Source: CAMFLJ01 sp963702555 (GTDB lineage Bacteria; Actinomycetota; Acidimicrobiia; Acidimicrobiales; Acidimicrobilacustridaceae). Taken from it: DNA of 64,000 nt. Shown one piece after another: positions 51,823 to 62,627 of this stretch. Made by a program: the position numbers and the translations under genes. Under the pieces are notes generated by a model. That model saw nothing but the letters and a program-made list of their open reading frames with translations, did no database searches and had not been told where the DNA came from. The stretch's first letter is position 1. Every line of letters starts with the position of its first letter. The DNA lies in assembly GCA_963702555.1 (NCBI GenBank), contig CAVPCW010000011.1, positions 434,001 to 498,000 on the forward strand, given 5' to 3'.

Positions 51823-53514
51823 GTGCACGATCTCGTGATCACCGGGGGCCTCGTGGTCGACGGCACGGGCGCCGATCCGGTGCCCGCCGACGTCGCCGTC
51901 GACGGCGACACGATCGTCGCTGTCGGCCCCGACGTGGGCCCGGGGCGGCGCACGCTCGCCGCCGACGGCCGTCTCGTCACGCCCGGCTTCGTCGACATCC
52001 ACACCCACCTCGACGCCCAGTTGGGGTGGGACGCGCTCGGCACCTCGTCGTGCTGGCACGGCGTCACGTCGGTCGTGCTCGGCAACTGCGGGATGACCTT
52101 CGCCCCGGTGCGTCCCGGCCAGGGGGCGTTCCTCGCCCGGGTGATGGAGTCGGTCGAGGACATCCCGGCCGCGTCGATCATGGAGGGGTTGCCGTGGTCG
52201 TGGGAGACCTTCGGCGACTACCTCCGCTGGCTCGGCTCCGAGCCCAAGGGCCTGAACGTGGGCGGCTTCGTGGGCCATGGCGCCGTTCGCTACCACGCCA
52301 TGGGCGATCGCTCCCTCGACGAGGGGGCCGACCCCACCGACGACGAGCTGACGGCCATGGTCGCCCTCGTCGACGAGGCCATGGCAGCGGGCGCAGTGGG
52401 CTTCTCCACCTCCCGCACCCGGCGCCACGTGGCTCCCGACGGCCGCAACGTGCCGGGCACCTGGGCAGGGGAGCGCGAGCTGGTGGCGTTGGCCGAGGTG
52501 CTGGGTCGCCACGGCCGCGGCGCGTTCGGCAGTGCACCCCGGTTCGACGGGGAGGGGCCGGGCCTCGAGCGGGCCCGCAGCGAGGTCGCCCTCATGGCGG
52601 CGATGAGCCGGGCCTCGGGCCGGCCGTTCACGTTCAACCTCACCAACACCTTCGCCGATCCCGAGCTGTGGCGGCAGACGCTGGCGTTCGTGGCCGAGGC
52701 CAATGCGGCCGGCGCCCGGCTGCGCCCCCAGACCACCTCCCGCGGGATCGGGGTGATCTTCGCCCTCGACCACGCCACGCCGTTCGACCGCCGTCCCGGG
52801 TGGGAGGTGCTCGCCGGCCGCAGCGGTGCCGAGCGGGTGGCCCTCATGCGCGACCCTGCAGTGCGGGCGGCGCTGGTGGAGGGCGGCGACGGCCCCGGCG
52901 GCCTGGCCGGCTGGCGCGAGTTCTACGTGCTCACCCCCGAGCGCGGTGCCCGCTACGACTGCGACCCCGCCGACAGCCTCGCCGCCCACGCCGAGCGGGC
53001 CGGCACCTCCGCGGTCGAGGCGTACGTCGAGCTGTGCCTGGCCACCGACGGCGCCGTCGTCCTGAACTGGCCGGTGCTCAACCAGGACTTCGGGGTGATC
53101 GCCGAGATGCTCAGCGAGCCGCTCGTGATGATGGGCCTCGCCGACGCCGGCGCCCACGTCGGGCAGATCCTCGACGCCAGCCAGCCCACGTTCTTCCTCT
53201 CCTACTGGGTGCGCGAGCGGGGCCTGGTGTCGGTGGGGGAGGGCGTGCGCCGCCTGACCTCGGAGCCGGCGGCCTTCATCGGCCTGGCCGACCGGGGGGT
53301 CGTGGCCCCGGGCATGAAGGCCGACCTCAACGTGGTCGACCTCGACGCCCTGTGGCTGCGCCTGCCGACCTTCGCCCGGGACTTCCCAGGAGGGGCAGGA
53401 CGGTTCGTCCAGCGGGCCGACGGCTACGCCTGGACCGTGGTGAACGGCGAGGTGCTCATGGAGGCCGGCGAGCACACCGGCACCCTGCCCGGGCGCCCGC
53501 TCGTCGCCTCCTAG
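51823..53514 (+). CDS. N-acyl-D-amino-acid deacylase-like amidohydrolase
   Basis: 563-residue amidohydrolase-superfamily enzyme of the D-aminoacylase/COG3653 type. It starts (M)HDLVITGGLVVDGTGADPV. Metal motif TPGFVDIHTHLDAQLGWD; LGNCGMTFAPVRPG; the catalytic Asp region MMGLADAGAHVGQILDASQP; and the C-terminal beta part ADLNVVDLDALWLRLPTF. D-aminoacylases release D-amino acids from N-acyl forms; the substrate here is not determined. GTG start supported by TACCCT six bases upstream. A separate transcript from purN. Confidence 0.85.
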   Translation: MHDLVITGGLVVDGTGADPVPADVAVDGDTIVAVGPDVGPGRRTLAADGRLVTPGFVDIHTHLDAQLGWDALGTSSCWHGVTSVVLGNCGMTFAPVRPGQGAFLARVMESVEDIPAASIMEGLPWSWETFGDYLRWLGSEPKGLNVGGFVGHGAVRYHAMGDRSLDEGADPTDDELTAMVALVDEAMAAGAVGFSTSRTRRHVAPDGRNVPGTWAGERELVALAEVLGRHGRGAFGSAPRFDGEGPGLERARSEVALMAAMSRASGRPFTFNLTNTFADPELWRQTLAFVAEANAAGARLRPQTTSRGIGVIFALDHATPFDRRPGWEVLAGRSGAERVALMRDPAVRAALVEGGDGPGGLAGWREFYVLTPERGARYDCDPADSLAAHAERAGTSAVEAYVELCLATDGAVVLNWPVLNQDFGVIAEMLSEPLVMMGLADAGAHVGQILDASQPTFFLSYWVRERGLVSVGEGVRRLTSEPAAFIGLADRGVVAPGMKADLNVVDLDALWLRLPTFARDFPGGAGRFVQRADGYAWTVVNGEVLMEAGEHTGTLPGRPLVAS

Positions 53515-53537
53515 GCGGCTGGTAGGTTCGCTGCCCT

Positions 53538-54097
53538 ATGCGTCTGGCAGTGTTGGTCTCGGGAAGCGGAACCATCCTCGACGCCATCTGCGACGCCGGC
53601 ATCCCCGTCGCCGTCGTGGTCCTCGACCGGCCGTGCGCCGCCCAGCAGGTGGCCGAGCGCCACGGGGTGCCGTGGGAGCTGGTCGAGCGGCGCAGCTACG
53701 GGCGCGACTTCGACCGCGACGGCTACACCGCCGAACTGGTCGGCGTGCTCACCGGGTGGGACGTCGACCTGGTCGCCATGGCCGGGTTCGGCACGATCCT
53801 CGGCAAGGCGATGTTCGAGTCGTTCCCGGGGCACATCCTCAACACCCATCCCGCCCTGCTGCCGTCGTTCCCCGGCTGGCACGGGGTCGAGGACGCACTC
53901 GCCTACGGGGTGAAGGTCACGGGCTGCACCGTGCACGTCGCCACCGAAGAGGTCGACGCCGGGCCGATCCTGGCCCAGGAAGCCGTCACCGTGGAGCCCG
54001 ACGACACCGTCGAGTCGCTGCACGAGCGCATCAAGGCCGTCGAGCGCCGCATCTACATCCGCACCATCTCCGAGATCCTCGAAAGGGGCAGTGTCCA

Positions 54098-54101
<4 letters not shown>
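53538..54101 (+). CDS. purN: Phosphoribosylglycinamide formyltransferase
   Basis: Third step of purine synthesis, transferring formyl from 10-formyl-THF. 187 residues. N-terminal glycine loop VLVSGSGTILDAI; catalytic Asn-His in GHILNTHPALLPSFPGWHGV and Asp in EEVDAGPILAQEAV. It is slightly shorter than E. coli PurN. The stop overlaps the purH GTG (GTGA). A TAGGTT nine bases before ATG is a promoter candidate. Confidence 0.92.
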
Positions 54102-55639
<1,538 letters not shown>

Positions 55640-55645
55640 CCCCCA

Positions 55646-55685
55646 TGGCTCGTTCGGGCACGTTCTGGCGTGCCGGAACGAGCCA
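55646..55685. repeat. 40-bp palindromic element, copy 1 after purH
   Basis: Starts TGGCTCG, ends CCGGAACGAGCCA; arms pair over about 15 bases. It lies 6 bases after the purH stop, so it may also act as a terminator. 37 of 40 positions match copy 2. Confidence 0.8.
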
Positions 55686-55709
55686 CCGGGTCCTTCGGCG
55701 GGTGGGCCG

Positions 55710-55749
55710 TGGCTCGATCGAGCACGTTCCGGCGTGCCGGAACGAGCCA
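55710..55749. repeat. 40-bp palindromic element, copy 2 after purH
   Basis: Same 40-base length and same arms as copy 1, 24 bases further on; the third copy is inside acpS-nnr at 19637. Both lie in the 129-base convergent gap before trmO. Confidence 0.8.
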
Positions 55750-55768
55750 TCGGGTGTCATTGGGGGGG

Positions 55769-56233
55769 TCAGTGGGACCAGTAGTCGCGCATGATCTCGA
55801 GGGCCCAGGCGGGCTCCCGCACGGGTGTGCGTGGCGCGAAGCCCGACATGTGGGGCTTGAGGTCGAGCACCGGTGTGCCCTCCACGGCGTCGAGGCCGCG
55901 GACGTGCACGTCGAGCCCCTCGACCGCCAGGATCTCGGCCGTCGTGACCCCGAGGCGGTTCGGTCGGACGCGGCCCCGCTGGGCGAAGATCCCGACCTCC
56001 GGCCAGTCGGGGTTGCCCCGGGGCCGGCGGGCGTCGAACACGACCTCGGCCGGGTCGAGCAGGTGGAAGAGATACACGACGTCGACGTGGGAGAACTCGT
56101 CGAGGCCGGCCAACGAATCCGGTGTGAAGTGGACCGGGTCGAGGCCGATCACGGCCTCCACCGCGCCCCAGTCGTCGTCGACCGCATCGATGCGCCCACC
56201 GCGCACCCACCCGATCGGCTCGAGATCGACCAT
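55769..56233 (-). CDS. tRNA (t6A37) N6-methyltransferase-like, TrmO/TsaA family
   Basis: 154-residue beta-barrel of the TrmO/YaeB family, which methylates t6A37 of tRNA-Thr using SAM. The signature is in RRPRGNPDWPEVGIFAQRGR and VRPNRLGVTTAEILAVEGLD; a further FHLLDPAEV and LDLKPHMSGF agree. ATG 56233. It is shorter than the E. coli protein, which has an extra C-terminal domain. The substrate would be supplied by the tsaE-tsaB-tsaD genes elsewhere in this window. Confidence 0.85.
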   Translation of the reverse strand: MVDLEPIGWVRGGRIDAVDDDWGAVEAVIGLDPVHFTPDSLAGLDEFSHVDVVYLFHLLDPAEVVFDARRPRGNPDWPEVGIFAQRGRVRPNRLGVTTAEILAVEGLDVHVRGLDAVEGTPVLDLKPHMSGFAPRTPVREPAWALEIMRDYWSH

Positions 56234-56321
56234 CCGCCTGACCTCCCGACTCGCCTGGGGGAAACGGTAGCGCCGGAGCCGGGGCACACTGGGGGAGTCC
56301 GACGGGTCGAGGGGGAACGCG

Positions 56322-56726
56322 ATGAGCGACGCGGAGCAGGCGACGACGACGGTGGCGGCGCCCGTCACCGGGTTCAGCCACATGCAGCTGAACGTGGTCG
56401 ATGTCGCCCGCTCGGTCGAGTGGTACCGCACGGTGCTGGGCATGGACGTCATGCTCGAGCGCCCGGAGGTCACCGCTCTCCAGAACCGGGCCGCCCGGCT
56501 GGTCATCGTCATCGGGGCCGTCGACCACGTCGACGTCACCGTCTCGCCGGTCGACCACATCGCCTTCGCCGTGCCCGACGGCCCGTCGCTCCAGGCCTGG
56601 GCTGACCACCTCACCGCGGCCGGCATCGAGCACCCCGGCATCGTCGACGAGCTCGGCAAGCCGTCGCTGCAGCTGCGCGACCCCGACGGCAACTCCGTCG
56701 AGCTGGTCGCCCCCGCCCCTCGCTAG
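56322..56726 (+). CDS. VOC/glyoxalase-like protein
   Basis: 134 residues with one vicinal-oxygen-chelate fold: FSHMQLNVVDVARSVEWYRT, VLGMDVMLERPE, VDHIAFAVPDGPSLQAWADH and LRDPDGNSVELVA. The first His (FSHMQL) and the last Glu (NSVELV) are possible metal ligands. It probably works as a dimer; substrate unknown. It ends 4 bases inside the convergent maf gene's end region. Confidence 0.8.
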   Translation: MSDAEQATTTVAAPVTGFSHMQLNVVDVARSVEWYRTVLGMDVMLERPEVTALQNRAARLVIVIGAVDHVDVTVSPVDHIAFAVPDGPSLQAWADHLTAAGIEHPGIVDELGKPSLQLRDPDGNSVELVAPAPR

Positions 56727-57328
56727 CCGAGCGGGCGGGAGAATTCGAAGAGGTCGGTGCCGGCCTGCTCGACGAGCGCGGCCAGGGTGTCGAGGGGGAG
56801 GCCGATGACGTTGGTCGGGCTGCCGTCGATGCGGGCCACGAACAACGCGGCGGAGCCCTGCATGCCGTAGCCGCCGGCCTTGTCGAGGGGCTCGCCGGTG
56901 CCGACGTACCAGTCGATCCAGGCATCGGTCAGCTCGGCGAAGGTGACGGCGGTGGTGACCACCGTGCTGCACACCACCGGGTGGCCGGTGCCGGCGGGGG
57001 AGCGGTGGACGCACACGCCGGTGTGCACGTGGTGGGTGCGGCCCGACAGCCGCCGCAGCAGGTGCCGGGCGTCGTCGTCGTCGACCGGCTTGCCGAGCAG
57101 GTCGCCGTCGAGGTCGACGGTGGTGTCGGCGGCGACGACCAGCTCGTCGGGCAGGGCGACGGCCGCCGCCTTCTCCCGGGCCAGGCGCTCGACGTAGACC
57201 CGGCCGGCCTCGCCGGGCAGCGCCGACTCGTCGAGGTCGGCCGGCCGTAGCTCGAAGGCCAGGCCGAGGCCGGCCAGCAGCTCGAAGCGGCGGGGCGAGC
57301 CCGACGCCAGCACCAGGCGCTCGGCCAC
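56723..57328 (-). CDS. maf: Maf-like nucleoside triphosphate pyrophosphatase
   Basis: House-cleaning enzyme that hydrolyses dTTP/UTP or modified pyrimidine nucleotides and restrains septation. 201 residues from GTG 57328: (M)AERLVLASGSPRRFELLAG is the Maf signature, then DELVVAADTTVDLDGDLLGK with the catalytic Asp, RRLSGRTHHVHTGVCVHR and a C-terminal GYGMQGSAALFVARIDGSPT. It is 5 bases downstream of dus, in one minus-strand operon. Confidence 0.92.
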   Translation of the reverse strand: MAERLVLASGSPRRFELLAGLGLAFELRPADLDESALPGEAGRVYVERLAREKAAAVALPDELVVAADTTVDLDGDLLGKPVDDDDARHLLRRLSGRTHHVHTGVCVHRSPAGTGHPVVCSTVVTTAVTFAELTDAWIDWYVGTGEPLDKAGGYGMQGSAALFVARIDGSPTNVIGLPLDTLAALVEQAGTDLFEFSRPLG

Positions 57329-57333
57329 GGCGC

Positions 57334-58455
57334 TCAGCCGCCGCTGACCGAGGCGTCGGCCAGTGCGTCGGGCGGGGCGGTGGCGTCGGCGTCGAGCCAG
57401 CCGTCGGGCACGACGACGGCGTGGGGCCCGGTCTGGGTGCCGCGGGGCTGGCGGGCGGCCTCGGGGGTGACCCGCAGGGTGGGGTCGAGGTCGGCGAGGG
57501 CGTCGTCGAGCTCGGCCAGGGTGGACACCGACGTGAGCCGCTTGCGGGCGGCGGGCCCGACGGGGAAGCCGGTGAGGTACCAGGCCAGGTGCTTGCGCAT
57601 CATGCGCAGGCCGCGGTTCTCGTCGATGGCGTCGACCAGCAGCCGGGCGTGCTCGGCGGCGGTGGCGGCGACCTCGCCCAGCGGGGGCTCGGGCCGCACC
57701 GGGCGGCCGGCGAAGGCGTCGGCGAGCTGGCCGAAGAACCACGGCCGCCCGAGGCAGGCCCGCCCGACCACCACGCCGGCACAGCCCGTGCGCTCGACCA
57801 TGGCGACGGCGTCGTCGGCGGTCCAGATGTCGCCGTTGCCGAGCACCGGCGTGCCGGGGAGGGCCTCGACCAGCTCCTCGATGGCGCTCCAGCGGGCTCG
57901 GCCCGAGTAGCGCTGCTCGGCGGTGCGGGCGTGCAGGGCCACCGCGGCGGCGCCGGCGTCCGCGGCCAGGCGGCCGGCGTCGAGGAAGGTGACGCGGTCG
58001 TCGTCGAGGCCGATGCGCATCTTCACCGTGACCGGCACCGGCCCGGCGGCCTGCACCGCGGCCTCGACCACCGAGGCGAACAGTCGCGGCCGGGCCGGCA
58101 CCGCCGCCCCGCCGCCGTGGCGGGTGACCTTGGGGGCCGGGCAGCCGAAGTTGAGGTCGATGTGGTCGACGTGGTCGTCGTCGACCAGGCGCCTCACGGC
58201 CTCGCCCACCACCGTCGGGTCGGTGCCGTAGAGCTGCAGGGACCGGGGCGTCTCGCCGGGCGCGAAGTGGGCCAGCTGCCAGCTCTTCTCGCCGCCTTCC
58301 ATGAGCCCCCGGGCGTTGACCATCTCGCTCACGTAGAGCCCGGCGCCGTACCGGCGGCAGAGCTGGCGGAACGCGGCGTTGGTGACGCCGGCCATCGGCG
58401 CCAGCACGACGGGCGGGTCGACCGTCAGCGGTCCGATGGAGAGGGGTGGGGTCAC
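57334..58455 (-). CDS. dus: tRNA-dihydrouridine synthase
   Basis: FMN/TIM-barrel enzyme reducing uridine in tRNA D loops. From GTG 58455 it has 373 residues: VVLAPMAGVTNAAFRQLCRR, LYVSEMVNARGL, DHIDLNFGCPAPKVTRHGGG (with catalytic Cys in GCP), VTVKMRIGLDDD, LHARTAEQRYSGRARW and VLGNGDIWTADDA. The TAGCGT eight bases upstream sets the start. It is longer at the C terminus than E. coli Dus. Divergent from folD and leading into maf. Confidence 0.93.
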   Translation of the reverse strand: MTPPLSIGPLTVDPPVVLAPMAGVTNAAFRQLCRRYGAGLYVSEMVNARGLMEGGEKSWQLAHFAPGETPRSLQLYGTDPTVVGEAVRRLVDDDHVDHIDLNFGCPAPKVTRHGGGAAVPARPRLFASVVEAAVQAAGPVPVTVKMRIGLDDDRVTFLDAGRLAADAGAAAVALHARTAEQRYSGRARWSAIEELVEALPGTPVLGNGDIWTADDAVAMVERTGCAGVVVGRACLGRPWFFGQLADAFAGRPVRPEPPLGEVAATAAEHARLLVDAIDENRGLRMMRKHLAWYLTGFPVGPAARKRLTSVSTLAELDDALADLDPTLRVTPEAARQPRGTQTGPHAVVVPDGWLDADATAPPDALADASVSGG

Positions 58456-58463
58456 GGCCGACC

Positions 58464-58469
58464 ACGCTA
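58464..58469 (-). promoter_or_regulatory. Leaderless -10 element of dus
   Basis: Minus-strand TAGCGT, 8 bases, GTG at 58455. It is only 11 bases from the plus-strand -10 of folD. Confidence 0.45.
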
Positions 58470-58480
58470 CCGACGGCCGG

Positions 58481-58486
58481 TAGGGT
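58481..58486 (+). promoter_or_regulatory. Leaderless -10 element of folD
   Basis: TAGGGT, 6 bases, ATG at 58493. Confidence 0.5.
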
Positions 58487-58492
58487 CGGGGC

Positions 58493-59357
58493 ATGGCTGC
58501 GCAGGTGTTGGACGGAGAACAGGTCGCCGCGGGGATCAAGGCCCAGCTGGCCGACAGGGTGCGACGCGCTCATCGACCGGGGCATCACCCCGGGGCTGGG
58601 CACGGTGCTCGTGGGCGACGACGGCCCGTCGGCGAACTACGTGTCGATGAAGCACAAGGACTGCGAGGCGCTGGGCATCACCTCGCACCACGCCCACCTC
58701 CCGGCCGACGCCACCCAGCAGGACGTCCTCGACGTGGTCGAGCGCTTCAACGCCGACCCCGCCGTCGACGCCTACCTGATGCAGTACCCGTTCCCGAAGC
58801 ACCTCGACTTCGAGGCGGCGCTGCTCGCCGTCGATCCGGCGAAGGACGTCGACGGCCTCCACCCGGTCAACCTCGGCCACCTCGTCCAGGGCGTCGACGG
58901 CCCTCTCCCGTGCACGCCCGCCGGCATCCAGGCCCTGCTCGTGCACTACGGCGTCCCGATCGAGGGGCAGCACGTCGTCATCGTCGGCCGCGGCCTCACC
59001 ATCGGCCGACCCCTCGCCAACCTGCTCACCCTCAAGCGGCCGAACGCCAACGCCGCCGTCACCGTCGTGCACACCGGCGTCGCCGACCTGGGCGCCTACA
59101 CCCGCCAGGCCGACATCGTCGTGGCCGCCGCCGGCTCGCCGGGGCTGATCACCGCCGACATGGTGAAGCCGGGCGCCGCGGTCGTGGCGGCCGGTGTGTC
59201 GTTCGACGGCAAGAAGCTGCTCTCCGACGTGGCCGACGAGGTCTCCGAGGTCGCCGGTTGGCTGTCGCCCCGCATCGGCGGAGTCGGCCCCATGACCCGG
59301 GCCATGCTCCTGGTCAACACGGTGGATGCTGCGGAACAGCGGGCCGCCACGGCCTGA
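58493..59357 (+). CDS. folD: Methylenetetrahydrofolate dehydrogenase/cyclohydrolase, frameshifted
   Basis: Makes 10-formyl-THF, the one-carbon donor used by PurN and PurH upstream. The first 23 residues (MAAQVLDGEQVAAGIKAQLA) and the rest (DALIDRGITPGLGTVLVGDD to EQRAATA) are in different frames. One extra G near 58561 explains it; corrected length 287. The catalytic Lys is in YVSMKHKDCEALGI, with QYPFPKHLD, AKDVDGLHPVNLG and the NADP loop VIVGRGLTIGRPLANLL. It sits 6 bases after its -10 element. Probably a sequence error. Confidence 0.94.
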
Positions 59358-59477
59358 GCGCGCGCGACGGTCGGACCCTCCCGGTCGTGGTCCTACGGGG
59401 GAGCTGGCAGAGGCGCGGTCAGCCCGGTGAGGTCGCTCCCGACGGGACCGAAGTCCCCCAGGCCGATCAGCTCGGGC

Positions 59478-60263
59478 TCACAGCGATCGGTACATGCCTC
59501 CGTCGACGAGGATCTGAGCGCCGTTGACGTAGGCCGACGCATCGGAGGCGAGGAACAGGCAGACGCCGACCATGTCGTCGGGTCGGCCGATGCGACCCAT
59601 CGGGTTGCCGGCGGCGGCCGCGGCTTTCATCTCCTCGCCCCAGGCCAGGGTGATGTCGGTGTCGAAGGCCCCCGGCAGCACCACGTTGGCACGCACCTTG
59701 GGCGCCCACGTGCCGGCCAGGCCGAGGGTGAGGGCGTTGAGGGCGGCCTTGGCCATGGCGTAGGGCAGGTCGGCGGCGTTGGGGCGAAGCGAACCTGCCG
59801 TCGACACGTTGACGATGGAGCCACCATCGCCCTCGTCCATGCGGGCGCCGACGAGCGACGCCAGCCGGAAGGGCCCCCGGGCGTTGACGGCGTGCACCTT
59901 GTCGTAGAGGTCCTCGCTCACCGACACGAGGTCCGGGTAGGTCGGCGACATGCCGGCGTTGTTGATCAGCACGTCGCAGCGACCGAACTGCGCGTAGACG
60001 GTGTCGACCAGCGCGTCGCAGTCGTCCCACCGGCCCACGTGGCAGGCCACCGGCAGGGCCCGGCGGCCCGTGGCGTCGTGCACCTCGGCCGCGGTCTGCT
60101 CGCAGCGGTCGAGCTTGCGGCTGGCGATCACCACGTCGGCGCCGGCCTCGGCCAGGCCGAGGGCCACCGCCCGGCCGATGCCCCGGCTGCCGCCGGTGAC
60201 GACCGCCACCTTCCCGCTGAGGTCGAAGCGCGCCCTGACCGCGGCGGCGTCGGCTGGGCTCAC
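59478..60263 (-). CDS. Short-chain dehydrogenase/reductase in catabolic cluster
   Basis: 261-residue SDR from GTG 60263, which overlaps the kinase gene's stop. Cofactor loop VVTGGSRGIGRAVALGLAEA, NNAG in VLINNAGMSPTYPDL, Ser in VNVSTAGSLR and YxxxK in LPYAMAKAALNALTL. The C-terminal ILVDGGMYRSL is typical. It is the last gene of the minus-strand set ending at 59478; in that context a hydroxyacyl-CoA or related substrate is plausible. The 120 bases between it and folD hold no gene I recognise. Confidence 0.85.
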   Translation of the reverse strand: MSPADAAAVRARFDLSGKVAVVTGGSRGIGRAVALGLAEAGADVVIASRKLDRCEQTAAEVHDATGRRALPVACHVGRWDDCDALVDTVYAQFGRCDVLINNAGMSPTYPDLVSVSEDLYDKVHAVNARGPFRLASLVGARMDEGDGGSIVNVSTAGSLRPNAADLPYAMAKAALNALTLGLAGTWAPKVRANVVLPGAFDTDITLAWGEEMKAAAAAGNPMGRIGRPDDMVGVCLFLASDASAYVNGAQILVDGGMYRSL

Positions 60264-61315
60264 CGGTAGTCGCTGGTCTCGGCCAGCTCCGCGGCGCTCT
60301 CCATGAGCTTGAGCACGATGTCGCCGAAGGCGTTGAGCTTCGGGTCGTCGGCGGCGCGCTGGAAGCCCTGTTCGAGCACGATGGCCAGCTTCCAGCGGGC
60401 CAGCACCACGTAGTAGTCCATGTCGTCGACCTGGCGGCCCGACACCTCCGAGTAGCGGGCCAGGAGCTGCTCGCTGGTCGGCATGCCGGTGAGGTCGACG
60501 TAGCCGATGTCGGGCACGTCGTCGGGGTCGTCGGGCCACGACTGGATGACCCAGGCCAGGTCCAGCTTGGGGTCACCGACGGTGCCCATCTCCCAGTCGA
60601 CGATGGCGGCCAGCTGGGCTGGGCCGCCGTGGGCGTACATGACGTTGGCGAACTGGTAGTCGCCGTGCATGAGACCGGGGATGAAGTCGATGGGTCGATG
60701 GGTGCGCAGCCACTCCGAGGCCACATCGAGGCCGGGTAGCTCACGTCCCTTGATGCGGTCGAGGAACGCCAGCCACCGGTCGACCTGGCGGTCGTGGAAT
60801 CCGTCGGGGCGACCGAGGTCGGCCAGGCCCTTGGCCTGCCAGTCGACCTTGGAGAGCTTGGCGATGCCGTCGACGAGCTCGTAGGCCAGCCCCTTGCGGG
60901 CGTCGAAGTCCGACAGGAACGGCTCGGGCCACTCGGTGATCTCGATCGGGGACCAGCCGTCGACGAAGCCCATCATGTAGAAGGTGCGGCCGAGCACCGA
61001 CGGGTCGTCGCACACCGCGATGGCGGCGGTGTGGGGCACGTCGGTGCCGTCGAGCGCCTCGATGATGCGCCACTCGCGCAGGATGCCGCCGTCGCGGGTC
61101 TCTGGGGCCGTGGGGGGTGGGATGCGCAGCGCTCCGTGCAGGTCGCCTCGGCGGATCTCGAAGATCTCGTTCTGGCTGCCCCCGGAGAGGTACCCCTGCT
61201 CGATGGGCGCACCCCGCCCGGGAAGGTCCTGGGTGTCGAGCCATGCGCCGAGGGCGTCGGCGTCGAGGGTCGGATCGGCTGCGGTGCCGTCGGTGGTGGT
61301 TGCGGTGTCGCTCAC
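60260..61315 (-). CDS. APH-fold phosphotransferase, ACAD10/LvaA-like
   Basis: 351-residue kinase-like protein of the APH fold, in the group fused to or paired with acyl-CoA dehydrogenases. Motifs: GYLSGGSQNEIFEIRRGD in the N lobe; catalytic FIPGLMHGDYQFANVMYAHG (HGDxxxxN) and VDWEMGTVGDPKLDLAWVIQ. In ACAD10/11 and in LvaA a protein of this type phosphorylates a 4-hydroxyacyl-CoA. GTG 61315 overlaps the dehydrogenase stop; a longer frame start has no support. Confidence 0.85.
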   Translation of the reverse strand: MSDTATTTDGTAADPTLDADALGAWLDTQDLPGRGAPIEQGYLSGGSQNEIFEIRRGDLHGALRIPPPTAPETRDGGILREWRIIEALDGTDVPHTAAIAVCDDPSVLGRTFYMMGFVDGWSPIEITEWPEPFLSDFDARKGLAYELVDGIAKLSKVDWQAKGLADLGRPDGFHDRQVDRWLAFLDRIKGRELPGLDVASEWLRTHRPIDFIPGLMHGDYQFANVMYAHGGPAQLAAIVDWEMGTVGDPKLDLAWVIQSWPDDPDDVPDIGYVDLTGMPTSEQLLARYSEVSGRQVDDMDYYVVLARWKLAIVLEQGFQRAADDPKLNAFGDIVLKLMESAAELAETSDYR

Positions 61316-62611
61316 AGGTTCCCCACTTCGAGTTCGAGGTAGTCGGCCAACTTCTCGCGGGCCGCGGCCATCTTCTTGGGTCGGTGCTCGGTGGGCCACA
61401 TGTCGTCGCTGGGGCGGTAGTCACGCAGCACCTGGCGGGCGACGGTGACCTTGTGGACCTCGGTGGGCCCGTCGGCCAGACCCGAGGACCGGGCCGGTCA
61501 GCCACATTCGGGCGAGCGGCATCTCGTTGGACACACCGAGGGCGCCGTGCACCTGCATCGAACGCTGCACCACGTTGGTGATGAGCCCCGGCATGAGGAT
61601 CTTCACCGCGGCGATGTCCTTGCGCACCCGCCTGTAGTCCTTGTAGCGGTCGATGGCCCACGCCGTCTGCAGCACCAGTAGCCGGAACTGCTTGATCTCG
61701 GCGTAGGAGTCGGCGATGTAGCCCTGCACGAACTGTTTGTCGGCCAACAGTGAGCCCTGCGTCTCGCGGCTGAGGGCCCGTTCGCACATCATGTCGAAGG
61801 CCCTGTTGCACAGCCCGATGGTGCGCATGGCGTGGTGGATGCGGCCTCCGCCGAGGCGGGTCTGGGCGATGGCGAAGGCCTGGCCCTCGCCGCCGAGCAG
61901 CGCCTCGGGTGGCACCCGCACCTGGTCGTAGTGGATGAGGGCGTGGCTGCCCTCGTCATCGGCTTCACCGCCGAGCCCGGCATTGCGCACGATGTTGACC
62001 CCGGGGGTGTCGGTCGGCACCAGGAACATCGACATGCCCTGGTAGGCGCTCACGTCGGGGTTGGTGACCACCATGACGATGAGGAACGACGCAGTGCGGG
62101 CGTTGGACGAGAACCACTTCCAGCCCTCGATCACCCACTCGTCGCCGTCACGGGTCGCGGTGGTGGTGAACATGGTGGGGTCGGCCCCGGCGTGGGGCTC
62201 GGTCATCGAGTAGCAGGAGAACACCTCACCGTCGAGCAGCGGTTGGAGGTACGTCTCCTTCTGCTCGTCGGTGCCGTAGTGGGCGATGATCTCGGCGTTG
62301 CCGGTGTCGGGAGCCTGGGTGCCGAACACGATCGGTGCCCAGCCGGAGCGCCCCAGGATCTCGTTCATGAGCGAGAGCTTGAGCTGGCCGTAGCCCTTTC
62401 CTCCGAGCTCTGGCCCGAGGTGGGCGGCCCACAGCCCCCGGTCGCGGACCTGCTGCTTCAGGGGGTCGATGGCCCGTCGGCGGTTGTCGTCGAGGGGGGT
62501 GAACTCGAGGCCTCCCCAGACGAGGTCGAGCGGCTCCACCTCCTCCTTGACGAAGGCCTCGACCCAGTCGAGCTGCTCCTGGAACTCGGGGTCGGTCTCG
62601 AAATCCCACAT
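61312..62611 (-). CDS. Acyl-CoA dehydrogenase, frameshifted
   Basis: Flavoprotein dehydrogenase, corrected length about 432. ATG 62611: MWDFETDPEFQEQLDWVEAF. Typical blocks: YSMTEPHAGADPTMFTT, VIEGWKWFSSNARTASFLIV, GGGRIHHAMRTIGLCNRAFD and MQVHGALGVSNEMPLARMWL. After TGPVLG the frame breaks; an extra base in the plus-strand CCC at 61481-61483 explains it, and the next frame continues LADGPTEVHKVTVARQVLRD to EVGNL. It is coupled to the APH-like gene. By comparison with ACAD10/11 and LvaC it may act in 4-hydroxyacyl-CoA processing, which does not need a net dehydrogenation. Confidence 0.88.
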
Positions 62612-62627
62612 GGTCCTGGTCTGCCTT